DNA of 20,446 nt from Apostichopus parvimensis. Lineage: Eukaryota; Echinodermata; Holothuroidea; Aspidochirotida; Stichopodidae. Under the pieces are notes generated by a model, which did no database searches, was not told the DNA's origin, and was given only the letters and a program-made list of their open reading frames with translations. How positions within the stretch are numbered: the stretch's first letter is position 1; each line of letters begins with the position of its first letter. Where the stretch lies: contig KN888286.1 in the NCBI GenBank assembly GCA_000934455.1, positions 29,753 to 50,198 on the forward strand, written 5' to 3'. This document shows positions 1 to 9,550 of this stretch, one piece after another. Position numbers and translations under genes: made by a program.

Positions 1-1548
1 GTCAGTCGAATATCAGCCCGCTTTGTCTTAGAGACACTAAGAGACCTGGCCCGTACTGGTGACACGTGAGCCTACCCATGGGAGCTCTTACCACATCTTC
101 ACCATTTCAAAGTGGAATCAATTGTTTTAACTGAAATCAGGGAGAGGAAAAAGAGGGAGGTTGGCTGGAGGAAGGGGGGGGGGGAGGAGAGTGGAGAGAA
201 TCTGGGAAGGACAAGGACAACCTCTGATCTGTAAGAATGTGTGATTAAATAGCTCAGTAGTTTTAATCTTATCACACTACTGCTACAACCCTGTTGGTAT
301 CACATTTCAAGTTTTATTGGATTTCAAGCTGTGGGTTTTTCTTTTGTGGTACATTTTTCAGATTAGGACTTATAAGGTTAGGTATGGTGTCCTAAATAGT
401 CCTAAAACGCTGGTACCTTTCAATCATAAGGTCCCGAGTTCGAGTCACTCCAAGATTAATGTATGTCGTCCAGTTACAGAGTTGTTGACAATTGACAATT
501 CATAATCATGGACGTTAAATATGAATCTAAGAGCCTGACTTCGGTCAGCTTGTGGCTTTGATAAGTCAATGATGGCTTTTTTGCAAGTTCCTGCTTGCAG
601 GAGGATCTAAAATACATACATACTGTACATACAACTGAAGTGGTCTGATGAACACAGATCAATATTTATCTACCTTAGGAGATACAACTTGACAAACTTG
701 TGACTACAAGCAAGATTTGTAATTCTCAGGATTTAACCACATTCAACTCAAACAAACATTGACTCTGAAAGTGTCACAAGCAAACACTGAAGTGTCTGGG
801 TGTTTGCGCTCGCAGTTTGAACGGCAAAGTATGTTAGTAGTTAGTTCAGTGACATGTAAAGTGTTTTGATGGAGGTCAAAGTTCATTTGAGGTCAATATA
901 AATCGGAACTTGAACACAAGAGAGGGTGGGTATATGTTAAATCGTGCCATGCTAGGCATGGGGAGTTCACATTATGAGTATGAATGGGCATGATTAATTA
1001 ATAAAATAATACTTGGAGGGTGGTGCCTTAATTAGGTTTGATGCATGATTACCATATTATTTTGAGTAATACTGACAACAATGGCAAACAAACACACAGT
1101 GTTACTTTAAGGTAGTGGTTTGTGTGTCAACTTGATAAAATTTAGCAAATCCCACAAGTAGGTATTAAATATTGATTGATCGCTCTGAGCTACGCTTCTC
1201 TGTTATCGTTTCCCCCGAGAGGTATGTTAATTAGTAAAGCATTTACCGCATCATCAGAATGATTCCAAAATTCTTGTGACCCAAACACACTTTCTTACTG
1301 ATATTAATGTAGGTACGTGTTAGTGACACCTGACTTGAATTAGTGAGGGAAGTTTAGTTGTTGGGGAATAAAACTGCTGTAATGTTGCCAAATCGTTCGA
1401 TTTAATCCTCATTTTTCCCAATCTATTATTGTTTGAGTTTGATACTTCAAAAGTGTGTGATGATCGTGGTGTTTCACTTTTTAAACCGACATGATTTTTA
1501 AACCCCACCCAGGCAATATCGCTTGTCATTTATAAGCGATCACCGATA
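1..1548. other. 5' flank or upstream intron, no exon recognised
   Basis: I see no convincing coding exon here; the short open frames have no domain character. It holds a G-run in a purine-rich tract near 173-190, one SINE copy (separate entry), and near 868-900 a short stretch resembling the GGTCA-rich repeat that is tandem at 8646-8945. A TATAAG hexamer at 1531-1536 lies 41 bases before the ATG at 1572 and could be a core promoter element, but this is weak because such hexamers are common in AT-rich DNA. If exon 1 is internal, its upstream partner lies here unrecognised or outside the window. Confidence 0.5.
386..632 (+). mobile_element. tRNA-derived SINE, copy 1
   Basis: This stretch matches two other places in the window (11381-11712 and 16414-16643). 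The shared order is a tRNA-like head, a box-B-like motif (GAGTTCGAGTCACTCC, 435-451), a body containing GACTTCGGTCAGC, and a tail of ATAC-type repeats. The head is the most eroded of the three, with box A hardly recognisable. The body keeps a CCTGC-TT-GCAGG hairpin that copy 3 lacks. SINEs are non-coding retroposons copied by LINE enzymes; the tRNA origin is inferred from the head of copy 3. Boundaries are good to about 10 bases. Confidence 0.8.
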
Positions 1549-1749
1549 GAAAACGAAAGGGACATCCATTGATGAAATATTTTCTTCCGTCGATCTTTCT
1601 TCTAGTGTCGTGGGTTCCGAGGCATTCCGTATCTTACGGATAGAAATCGGGTCTCTTTACGAAAATGAAAGGGACATTCATTGATAAAATATTTTCTTCT
1701 GTTGATTTTTCTTCTAGTGTCGTGGGTTCCGAGGCATTCCATATCTTAC
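1549..1749 (+). repeat. 112-bp tandem duplication over the 5' border of exon 1
   Basis: Positions 1549-1637 and 1661-1749 align without gaps at an offset of 112 with 7 mismatches in 89 positions. All seven read C to T or G to A from the first copy to the second, and four lie in CpG of the first copy. The first copy has an ATG at 1572 followed by 22 hydrophobic-rich codons and a TAG at 1641-1643, reading like a signal peptide that stops. In the second copy the same ATG is ATA (1684-1686), but the frame runs on into exon 1. Both copies also carry a pyrimidine tract ending TTTCTTCTAG, so both could serve as 3' splice sites. Confidence 0.9.
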
Positions 1750-1881
1750 CAAGAGCCTGATTACTCGAGCATTACGACTTGTTTTAGTCTGCCTCCAGAG
1801 AATGCTATCACCTTTGATGTCTTCTTGTACGCAATACAAGCTGACCAGTACCATTTCATCAAGGACAGAAACCTCAGCAGG
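1718..1881 (+). CDS. Exon 1 (5' end uncertain): start of the extracellular region
   Basis: First recognisable exon of the HYR/EGF membrane protein. The frame reads VSWVPRHSISYQEPDYSS and on to NLSR before a donor AGG|GTTTGT at 1881/1882, ending in phase 0, which matches exon 2. The part after residue 20 has one Cys and alternating hydrophobics (ITFDVFLYAI) that could be the first strand of a SEA-like fold; NLS is a possible N-glycosylation site. Two readings of the 5' end are open. In one, TTTTTCTTCTAG is a 3' splice site and the exon begins at 1718 in phase 1. In the other, the upstream codons (KYFLLLIFLLVSW) encode a signal peptide, but then the expected ATG is ATA at 1684. I chose 1718 as the minimum; the phase-1 entry would also make exons 1-3 a 1-1 symmetric module. 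The frame stops at a TAG shortly after the donor, as expected for an intron. Confidence 0.6.
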
Positions 1882-2737
1882 GTTTGTAAATAGTTTAGTT
1901 TCCTCACAACCTCACGTTTTTAAGAGAGAAGAAAATGTCATGAGAAGATGTCCACAGAGGGGCTTTTAGCTTTGATTTCCTGAAATTCCAAAGTTTTGAT
2001 GAATAGTAAATGAGCAGTTGAAAACTGACTGGGAGGTATTTTAAATCGTGATATTTTGCATTGAATGAAAATAGAGATCAGGATCCGTGGTAACCACCGT
2101 ATGCAAGTTACCATGGCTACTAAACTGACATCCCTGCCCAGCCAAGAAATGGCTATATTTATTTATTTATTTTTGATTTTGTATATATACATACACATTT
2201 ATGCATATATTTACTTATATACATATTATGTACATACACATATACAGGACCCTTAAAAAAAATAACCTAACCTAAGCACAATGAAGCAAAGAGACTTGCT
2301 GGTATGGAAAACCAAAACTGCAAGAGATCTAGTCAACAGGACGTATAAGACAAAGAACTCTACATGTAACTTAAAATTGGAGTATTTAAAGCAGACGTTT
2401 AATATTTGTACTAAGAGTCATAGGTGGGATTGGAGTGTTTAGCTTCATTACGGAAGCTCACTCCAGACTTTAAAACAGTAGTTATCCAGCAGCAATTTTA
2501 CCATTTGTAGAAGTCTGTGTAGTGAGTATAATTACTCCTAGCGGATCAAGACACAAGCCAATATTCCCTAAGCTCGCTTGAGGATGTTCATAACAGCAAT
2601 GAGGGTGCATGTTGTTGACGTAATTGTAGATAGGAAACACATGAATTATCAGTGACTTTAAGGACACCAAGGTCACAGTGCAAAGTAGAATAAGAAATCA
2701 CCAGAAACTAAAAGCCTGAATTGATGGAGTCGGTTGT

Positions 2738-3470
2738 GCACAGGACTTGTTATACTTAGAGCACAGGGCTTGTTATACCGAGAGCATGTGACTTGTTATA
2801 CCGAGAGCACAGGACTTGTTATACCGAGAGCACAGGACTTGTTATACCTAGAGCACAGGACTTGTTATACCGAGAGCACAGGACTTGTTATACCGAGAGC
2901 ATAGGACTTGTCATACCGAGAGCACAGGACTTGTTATACCGAGAGCACAGGACTTGTTATACCTAGAGCACATGACTTGTTATACCTAGAGCACATGACT
3001 TGTTATACCGAGAGCACAGGACTTGTTATACTTAGAGCACAGGACTTGTTATACCGAGAGCAAAAGACTTGTTATACCCAGAGCACATGACTTGTTATAC
3101 CTAGAGCACAGGACTTGTTATACCGAGAGCACAGGACTTGTTATACCGAGAGCACAGGACTTGTTATACCCAGAGCACATGACTTGTTATACCCAGAGCA
3201 CAGGACTTGTTATGCCTAGAGCGCAGGACTTGTTATACTTAGAGCACATGACTTGTTATACCGAGAGCATCGGACTTGTTATACCGAGAGCACATGACTT
3301 GTTATACCTAGAGCACATGACTTGTTATACCGAGAGCACATGACTTGTTATGTTATACCGAGAGCACAGGACTTGTTATACTTAGAGTACTGGACTTGTT
3401 ATACCGAGAGCACATGACTTGTTATACCGAGAGGACATGACTTGTTATACCGAGAGCATGTGACTTGTTA
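2738..3470 (+). repeat. 23-bp minisatellite, about 32 units
   Basis: A unit of the form GAGAGCACAGGACTTGTTATACC repeats head to tail, here given as variants of ACTTGTTATAC. Units differ mainly at two spots: the two or three bases after TTATA (ccg, cct, ctt or ccc) and CAGG versus CATG. One unit near 3350 has a local duplication of TTATG. Because 23 is not divisible by 3, all three forward frames read the same 23-residue pattern in turn, which produces long spurious open frames. It lies in intron 1. Confidence 0.95.
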
Positions 3471-3909
3471 CTTGCTGCTTCAAACTCCATTATATCAAAT
3501 TTCTTTACTCTTTTTCCAGTTGTGAATTGAGTGGCAATGAAGCTCAAACTTACGTTACACAAATGGCGCAAGTTTTAATTAATTTCAGCAATTCCATTTT
3601 TATGCCGCCAAGGGATGATTGATGATGTAATCATCTTCACTGTTACTAGTTATGCTGACTGGTCTGTGACTTATTTGTGACATTTGTGACTGGTAAATAC
3701 TGGCCAAAAACAAACAGATTTTAAGCTGAGGGTGACCACCCCTCCATTATTGCAACTGGTAGGAAATTAAAAAGATACTGCCATCTGGTACTTCTCAATA
3801 CTATCTTGTACATCATACATAGCATAGTGTACAAGAACTACTCACTGACAAATAGGTTACATATAACCCAAAAAAAAGGGCTGAGATATTATTTTAACAG
3901 ATTTATGAT

Positions 3910-3977
3910 GAAGCTAGAATAAATCGTATGTCCACTAAATCAAGAAGCTTGAATATATCGTATGTCCACTAAATGAA
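3910..3977 (+). repeat. 34-bp direct tandem duplication
   Basis: 3910-3943 and 3944-3977 are adjacent near-identical copies sharing the core ATCGTATGTCCACTAAAT (3923-3940 and 3957-3974). There are only two copies, in intron 1, with no visible function. Confidence 0.85.
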
Positions 3978-4026
3978 GATTATTTACTGACAACAAAGGG
4001 TTGTTAAATGGTGTTCCTGAAATATG

Positions 4027-4054
4027 CATGGAAACAGCTAGATTTGTTTCCATG
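4027..4054. other. Perfect 10-bp inverted repeat (hairpin)
   Basis: CATGGAAACA (4027-4036) is matched by its reverse complement TGTTTCCATG (4045-4054) with an 8-base loop. About 170 bases on, GGTAACC-AA-GGTTACC (4226-4241) is another short perfect palindrome. Both are intronic; whether they form in RNA is unknown. Confidence 0.6.
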
Positions 4055-4655
4055 GTGACAAACATGTGGATTGCCAGATTGAAATAAGCCTCCTCCTCAT
4101 TTGCAATGAAAATGTGGTCTCTCAGTTCGTCATAAATCTTTGATTTGCCAGTAAAATCAGATGAAGTAATCGTCGCTGTGGTGACAGGAGATTTAGAATT
4201 TGGATTAGCTGGACAAAGATGTACAGGTAACCAAGGTTACCTTAAATTATGCATGCATATCAAAGGACTCCAGTAAATATTTCATGACGATACAGATTAG
4301 AAAACTTTAGAGAAGATGAATATGTTAGTTTGGTAAAGACTAAATGTTATATCATACATATTGATATCCAACTGTATTCATGCATTGAAAAAAGTTTCTA
4401 TCAATTTTCATTGGGTATAAGGGAGTTGTTGATTTGCCAATTTGAGTGTCTTTTTGTTGAGAATTTGAAAATAAATAAGGCTAACCAGATCTGAAGTTTA
4501 ACAATACATTTTATGCCAGATGTGCACCAAATTGGAATAGAGTCTCCCTATGTGATTCATTAACTTATTACCAGGTTAATTGCCTTTCATTCTTTTCAGT
4601 AAGGACACTGAGCAGTAGTCAATAGTAAGAATTATAAGCACTTTACATTTGTTAA

Positions 4656-4797
4656 ATGTTGAATATTCAAGAGTTTAAGAATGTTGAATATTCAAGAGGT
4701 TAAGAATATTGAATATTCAAGAGGTTTAAGAATATTGAATATTCAAGAGGTTAAGAATATTGAATATTGAATATTGAATAAGAATATTGAATATTAA
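4656..4797 (+). repeat. AT-rich tandem repeat, about 26-bp unit
   Basis: Units built on TTGAATATTCAAGAGGTTAAGAA repeat four to five times with 25-27 base spacing, then degrade to short GAATATT copies. GAATATTC is itself palindromic, so each unit holds an inverted repeat. Intron 1. Confidence 0.85.
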
Positions 4798-5152
4798 ACA
4801 TCGTCTATGGGGAGACATGAAAGACAGTGACATTATCTTTTTTCTTTTGTGTCCATTTTAACCAAAAACCAAGACTTTTTTTTTCGTTGGTTCAGCCAAT
4901 TTCATCTCTTGGTGATCATCTCTGCATTGTTGTATCAGAGGGATGTATTTAGATTGTTTTATGATGCATTTGAGACAAATTGATTTCCTTAAGACCTTTT
5001 ATTTTACCATTTGGAGTGAGGTCAACAAGGAGAATAGTCTGCTGTCATCAGAGGTTCTCAAGATGTTGGATTACGCAGTAACTTAATAATCATCATCATA
5101 ATCAAAATCAGCAGTTACTTTTACGATGCTTAAGCGACCTCAAATGTGGGAG

Positions 5153-5168
5153 AAGCCCGCAAGGGCTT
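5153..5168. other. Short hairpin with GCAA loop
   Basis: AAGCCC-GCAA-GGGCTT is a perfect 6-bp stem with a four-base loop of the stable GNRA type. It sits in a more GC-rich patch (about 5124-5195) after an ATC-rich simple repeat (5088-5110), which suggests a fragment of a dispersed repeat. No direct functional evidence. Confidence 0.4.
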
Positions 5169-5530
5169 ATGGATTACAGCTTACAAGTCGTCGGGTGGCT
5201 TTCACACTAACTTATTCAACATTTTTGTAATATGTGACACAGATGTAAAGAATACCCAATACTCTGTCCATTACATCGTCAAGTGAGAATATCCCATCCT
5301 GGGATTGCTATTAAATGTCAATTAAATGCCAATGACACTTTGACTATATTTTTCCATCTTAGGCATCAAGGTCATGAATATATTTCATAATGTTGTCATT
5401 ATTTTGTCATGGTTGAGGATAGACAACAACAATGAAAGCAGAGAGTGTTCTTTAATAGTCTTGATTCTTCTTGCCCTGGTTTCCTTTACAAAATCACAAA
5501 TACTTCACTTTATGAAGATTCGGTCTAGGA

Positions 5531-5580
5531 GTCAGGGTGTCTGACCCAAGGACATATGTCCTACATAGGTTTCAAAACCT
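5531..5580. other. Three consecutive short palindromes
   Basis: Within 50 bases lie GTCAG-5 bases-CTGAC (5531-5545), the perfect 12-base palindrome GGACATATGTCC (5550-5561), and AGGTTT-CA-AAACCT (5567-5580). The clustering is visible directly. It could be the end of a foldback element or a structured RNA segment; nothing here decides. Confidence 0.45.
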
Positions 5581-6120
5581 GTACTGCCTGAGGCCCTTTA
5601 TCCCTAATGTTTGGATTTTATAAAGGAGGGGGTGTGACTTTGGGTCATTAAAGCCGGTTCTCTAGCTTCCGGTGGTCCTCCCCAGAAATAAAAGATAAAA
5701 ATATCAGGTGTGAATTGGTGAATTCTGAGGCATTAGTTTGGTTATAATTAGGTTTCTACAAAAGGTGGTGCTGATAACTACCTAATTTATATTTTATTTG
5801 TGGGGTTGAAAGGGGGTAGGGGGATGCATGGGGGTATCTGCCCCTTGACCTCTACAATAATGGTGGTGTGCAGTAGTGGTGATGAACAAAATCATTCTAA
5901 GAGTCTGATTTCTGATTCTTTGAACTGGTATAAGTGAGTCTATTTGTATCTTTATAGGAATCCTTTGAAATGGATTGCTTGACATGATGTCATCCTCCTT
6001 TGTAGCTTAGAAACTGGTCTGAAATCTGGAAATATGTCATGTATTAGACTGATATTATAATAGACTATTAATGTGAAGAGGACGGGAGCTTCAAAATAGA
6101 AGCTGTTACTTAGCTCCAAC

Positions 6121-6785
6121 CAGGCGCGGCGGAACGGGAAAATTATTCGGGGGGCTAATGTGTGGAGACTATCTAAGCGGAGCGCCACCATCGGTTGGCG
6201 CGGAGCGCACAAGAAAATTTTGGGTTTTTCAAACCCCCAGATGGCCGGAAACGGCACTTCCCGAGTGTTTTATGCTGCGAATACCTAGCCCTAAAATATG
6301 GGTCTCAAGCCTACAATTTCTCAGATTGCACGTAAAAATGTGTAAAAACATTGTAATTTGTATATTCGATGGTGTTTTTAAGAGAGTAGCTATACTCGTA
6401 GTGTACTCGCAAAGACGTTTTTGAGTGTAGTAAATTACTACTTGCAATTAAATGCAATAATTAAATAAATGTCATAAGAAAAAACAGAAAGCATTTCTTA
6501 ATGTCAACAAATGGGTAATTCCAAAAACCATGTGCAGTTGCCAACAAATTTCTATGAGCCAAGCACTGTCACGAATGCTTGTACCCCCAGCATTTACTAA
6601 AATTATTACACCTATATAGTATACGTGTGCATCGGACAGATCGACAAGTATGCATTGAAAAATGGGCAGATGCACGTTTCGGAGCCTTGGTAAATATTGG
6701 GGGGGCTCATCATGCATTTGCCCCCTCAACTTTTTCATTGGGGGGGCTGAGCCCCCCAAGCCCCCCCCCGGTTCCGCCGCCACTG
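6121..6785. mobile_element. Non-autonomous hAT-like DNA transposon, 665 bp
   Basis: The ends are terminal inverted repeats: the left begins CAGGCGCGGCGGAACGGG and the right end, read in reverse, begins CAGTGGCGGCGGAACCGGG. Immediately outside, GCTCCAAC is present at 6113-6120 and again at 6786-6793, an exact 8-bp target-site duplication. Eight-base duplications and CAGNG-type ends are typical of the hAT superfamily. Just inside the ends are G-runs (right side near 6698-6770). No transposase frame is present, so it depended on another element. It is clearly richer in GC at its ends than the intron around it. Confidence 0.88.
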
Positions 6786-6813
6786 GCTCCAACCTCACAC
6801 AGGGAAGTGCAAT

Positions 6814-6960
6814 TTATAATAATAATAATAATAATACATAATTTTTATATAGCGCCAAACAAACTATGAAATAATTCTCGTAGCGCTTAACAAATAATAA
6901 CAATTATAACATATATGCTTTGGTGAAGAGATACGTTTGCACTGGATGTGAACGTTCTCA
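6814..6960. repeat. (AAT)n microsatellite with adjoining dispersed-type repeat
   Basis: An (AAT)n run (6816-6836) leads into a segment with TATATAGCGCC (6849-6859) and, 30 bases on, GTAGCGCTTAACA. The AAT run next to paired AGCGC motifs looks like the end of a dispersed element, but only one copy is present here, so this is inference. Confidence 0.45.
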
Positions 6961-8450
6961 AGCCGTAAGTCTGTGTTTTTACTCTAGGGATGAGTAACAT
7001 CAGTGATGAATTAGAGCGAAGTGAGCGTGTGGATGAATTTAGGCGTAAAACTTAACAGATTTTTCAAGGAAAATACAATATGCGTTATCATGTTAAGACA
7101 CCAAACTTTCCTCATTGGACTGTAGGATTCGTAACTTATATAGGGGGAATCAAATGGTGGAACCCATAAAAAAGTGTTGAATAGTAATGATGACATGGCA
7201 GTAGAAAGACAACTGATTGCATACTGCCACTTCAAGCAGCAGTGTTCCCTCTCAGACACCAAATGGAGAGATGAGGAAGCCGACATATCAGCCAATATGG
7301 GATGGTGGGGGGGGGTGTGGCTGTATGTGAGGTAGTAGTTAATGACAGAGTGACCTGCATTTTGTTGGTCTTTTAATAGTCTGGGGTTACCTTCTTTGGG
7401 AGTTTGAAGATTACCTTTGAATTGCTTGAATTAGTGATCAGTCTTGGAAATTAAATGACAAGTTTGTGGACAGAGCCGTACAATGGTATAATTTTTTTTT
7501 ACTTCATACATGAAGTTATCGTTTTCAAAACACATACACTTAGAAGTCATTATCGGAGGTAAGAGTTTTCAAGACCTAAGTTGACCAATTTCATATACGT
7601 TGAAACTATCGTTTTAAGTCTTTAGATTTGAAGGAACTGCCACAAAAAAAAAAAAAAATGAAGAAAAAACAAAGAATGATACAGCAGCACGCATATTCTG
7701 ATGATCTGAATTGCCTGTAATTTCCGGTTAGCTGTCTGCAAATATTTGACCATTTTTGGTACTCCTTGATTACAAACTGCAGGTGTAACTTGAATCCCAT
7801 TCACTGTTGCTCTGTCTCGCTCTCTCTTTCTGTGTAGAGGTAGCAGGCTGCCTATCATGGCTTTGTATGCACACATCATAACACTAGGTCACTTTACTTA
7901 AAGCTATATGCTCATATGTGTAACTAAGCATATAGACAGCTGGATGAAGCCATCCCCAGGAATATTATAACGTTGTCGGGGGAACAACTATGGGCTTTTC
8001 TTGATATGGATGTTGCACTTCACTTCGACTTTAATCCACTGTTTACCTAAATTTCTTGAGCAGAAAATGTTAATGACCTTCTACTTCAATCAGTATTTCA
8101 ACTTATTATAATATCCATCTCTCTCTCTTTCTTTCTTTCTATCCTATTTTTTTTTAAAACTTTGAATGAAATTACAAATTTATGTAAATGTAGATCGTTC
8201 AATGACAAGGTGTCATGTCGGGCCTACATTCATTGAATGGAGAAATTCACAAGGTAAACTCAGCTTGGATGATCTTCAGAGTTTATAGGCAGGTACACAT
8301 AAGTGCAAGAACATTAGCTGACTGATCAGAAATGGTTATAACTTGAAAATCTACTGTGCAGCAGTAATTTGAGATGTTTTCATGTAAAACATCGCAAGGA
8401 ATCACTTATCAGTGTGCGCGTGCGTGTGCATGCGTTTGTTTTGTATTCTG

Positions 8451-8597
8451 ACCGAGGACTTGAACAAAAGAATTTCAGGTCCTCGGTTGTGATTTCTAAA
8501 GAATCACCACGTCCTTGGAAGAATTCTATTGTATGGGGTATTGTTAAGGTTAGGGTACGTGGATCTGAACAATGGAAAATACAATGGGGTCCTCGGT
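8451..8597. repeat. Inverted repeat around ACCGAGGAC
   Basis: ACCGAGGAC at 8451-8459 has two reverse-complement partners, at 8479-8487 and 8589-8597. The outer pair extends with imperfect similarity (TTTGTATT-type sequence outside both), giving about 25 bases of inverted similarity. Between them GTGATT-TCTAAAG-AATCAC (8489-8507) forms another hairpin. It resembles a small foldback element; a GT-rich run precedes it (8411-8440). Confidence 0.55.
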
Positions 8598-8645
8598 CTG
8601 AATGTAATACAAACATGTGTGTGTATGTATGTGACACTTGCTTGT

Positions 8646-8945
8646 AAACATGGTAACTCGAAAAGTTCATGGTGGATTAACATTATACATGGTACGTGGG
8701 TCCATCTTATTGAATGCAAGAACCCTATTGTTTTCTGTGAAGTTCAATGGTCATTTGGGTGCAACAGAGGTCAAAGTCTGAAAACTTTGTAAACACTATA
8801 ACTCAAAAGTACATCTTTGTTGAACTTCACACATGGTATGCAGATTCAGCTTGGTGAGTAAAAGAACCCTATTGAAGTTGGTGGAGGTCAAAGGTCATTT
8901 GCGATCAACATTTAAGTCAAAGTCTGAAAATCTTGTAAAACATGG
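8646..8945 (+). repeat. 146-bp tandem repeat, two units plus start of a third
   Basis: Two diverged units (8646-8790 and 8791-8938) share landmarks in the same order: AAACATGGTAACTC, a TACATGGTA/CACATGGTA block, AAGAACCCTATTG, GGTCAAAG, GTCATTTG and CAAAGTCTGAAAA. A third begins at about 8938 and fades. A single fragment of the same type appears near 868-900, so it is probably a dispersed family rather than a purely local duplication. Confidence 0.75.
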
Positions 8946-9448
8946 TAACTCAAGACTTACATTTTTCGTGTACATTTATACGTAGATGCAGCGTGTATTT
9001 TGTGAAAATATTGCACAGAGTATAAACAATGTCATGTAACTCTCATTCATTAATAATTATTAAAGGGATTTGCTAGCTCAAAATCGGTAAAAGAAAATGT
9101 CCATTTAGTCATACATCTACGTGTCTGTATTTCACATAGGAAGACTGTTCTTCCTGGATATTGAAACATCTTGTAATAATAATCCTATACTGTAAAATCC
9201 TTACCAGTGAATGAAATGGTTCATGCCCACAATTAGGGAGTACTGCTACAAACAAGACCTGGCAATCACTGATCTTTTTTGGTTCTCACTTGATTCTTGG
9301 ACAAATTTAACTCACTTGCTCCACATCAGGATAGTTGTTTGGAATTTTGAGCACATTGTATGGCAAGGAATTGCAGAGCCTAACTGGCTTTCTGGTTTAA
9401 TTATGTTTTGTATTAAAAACATATCACTTTGTTTTGTTTATTTCTCAG

Positions 9449-9550
9449 GCAACCGTCAGCAGAAGAGAAGAGTTCTTTGATGATGTTCTACATGAGTTGG
9501 CATGTACCAAGTTTCAAGGTCTCAATCCCAATACAACTTACTTGCCTGCT
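9449..9550 (+). CDS. Exon 2: middle of the N-terminal (SEA-like?) region
   Basis: A 102-base exon with clear borders: acceptor TTTATTTCTCAG|GCA and a strong donor GCT|GTGAGT, phase 0 at both ends. It encodes 34 residues starting ATVSRREEFFDDVLHELAC and ending NTTYLPA. EEFFDDVLHELA is a good amphipathic helix and NTT is a potential N-glycosylation site. Together with the preceding strand-like segment and the following one, the order strand-helix-strand fits a SEA-type alpha/beta module, but the GS autocleavage motif of classical SEA domains is not visible, so the family is inferred, not recognised. Confidence 0.8.

Larger units (their letters stand above)
1882..9448 (+). other. Intron 1 (about 7.6 kb), repeat-rich
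   Basis: Long intron between the GTTTGT donor and a TTTATTTCTCAG acceptor. Apart from the repeats listed separately, it holds an AT-rich stretch with TTTA and TATACA runs at about 2155-2250, a (CT)n/(CTTT)n run near 8118-8150, poly-G near 7303-7314 and poly-A near 7644-7660. I found no further exon with convincing splice sites and a conserved domain, but a small phase-0 exon could be hidden. Open frames at 5794-7295 and 7606-8792 on either strand lack splice-site support and domain character and look like chance. Confidence 0.6.

Noticed and set aside
2908..3343. Open frames of 60 and 106 codons with a repetitive Tyr/Thr/Glu peptide
   Set aside because: They are the 23-bp minisatellite read in rotating frames; no splice sites or non-repeat flanks support coding.
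6158..6869. Several overlapping open frames of 72-108 codons on both strands
   Set aside because: They lie across the hAT-like element and its ends, overlap each other, and have no transposase or other domain features.
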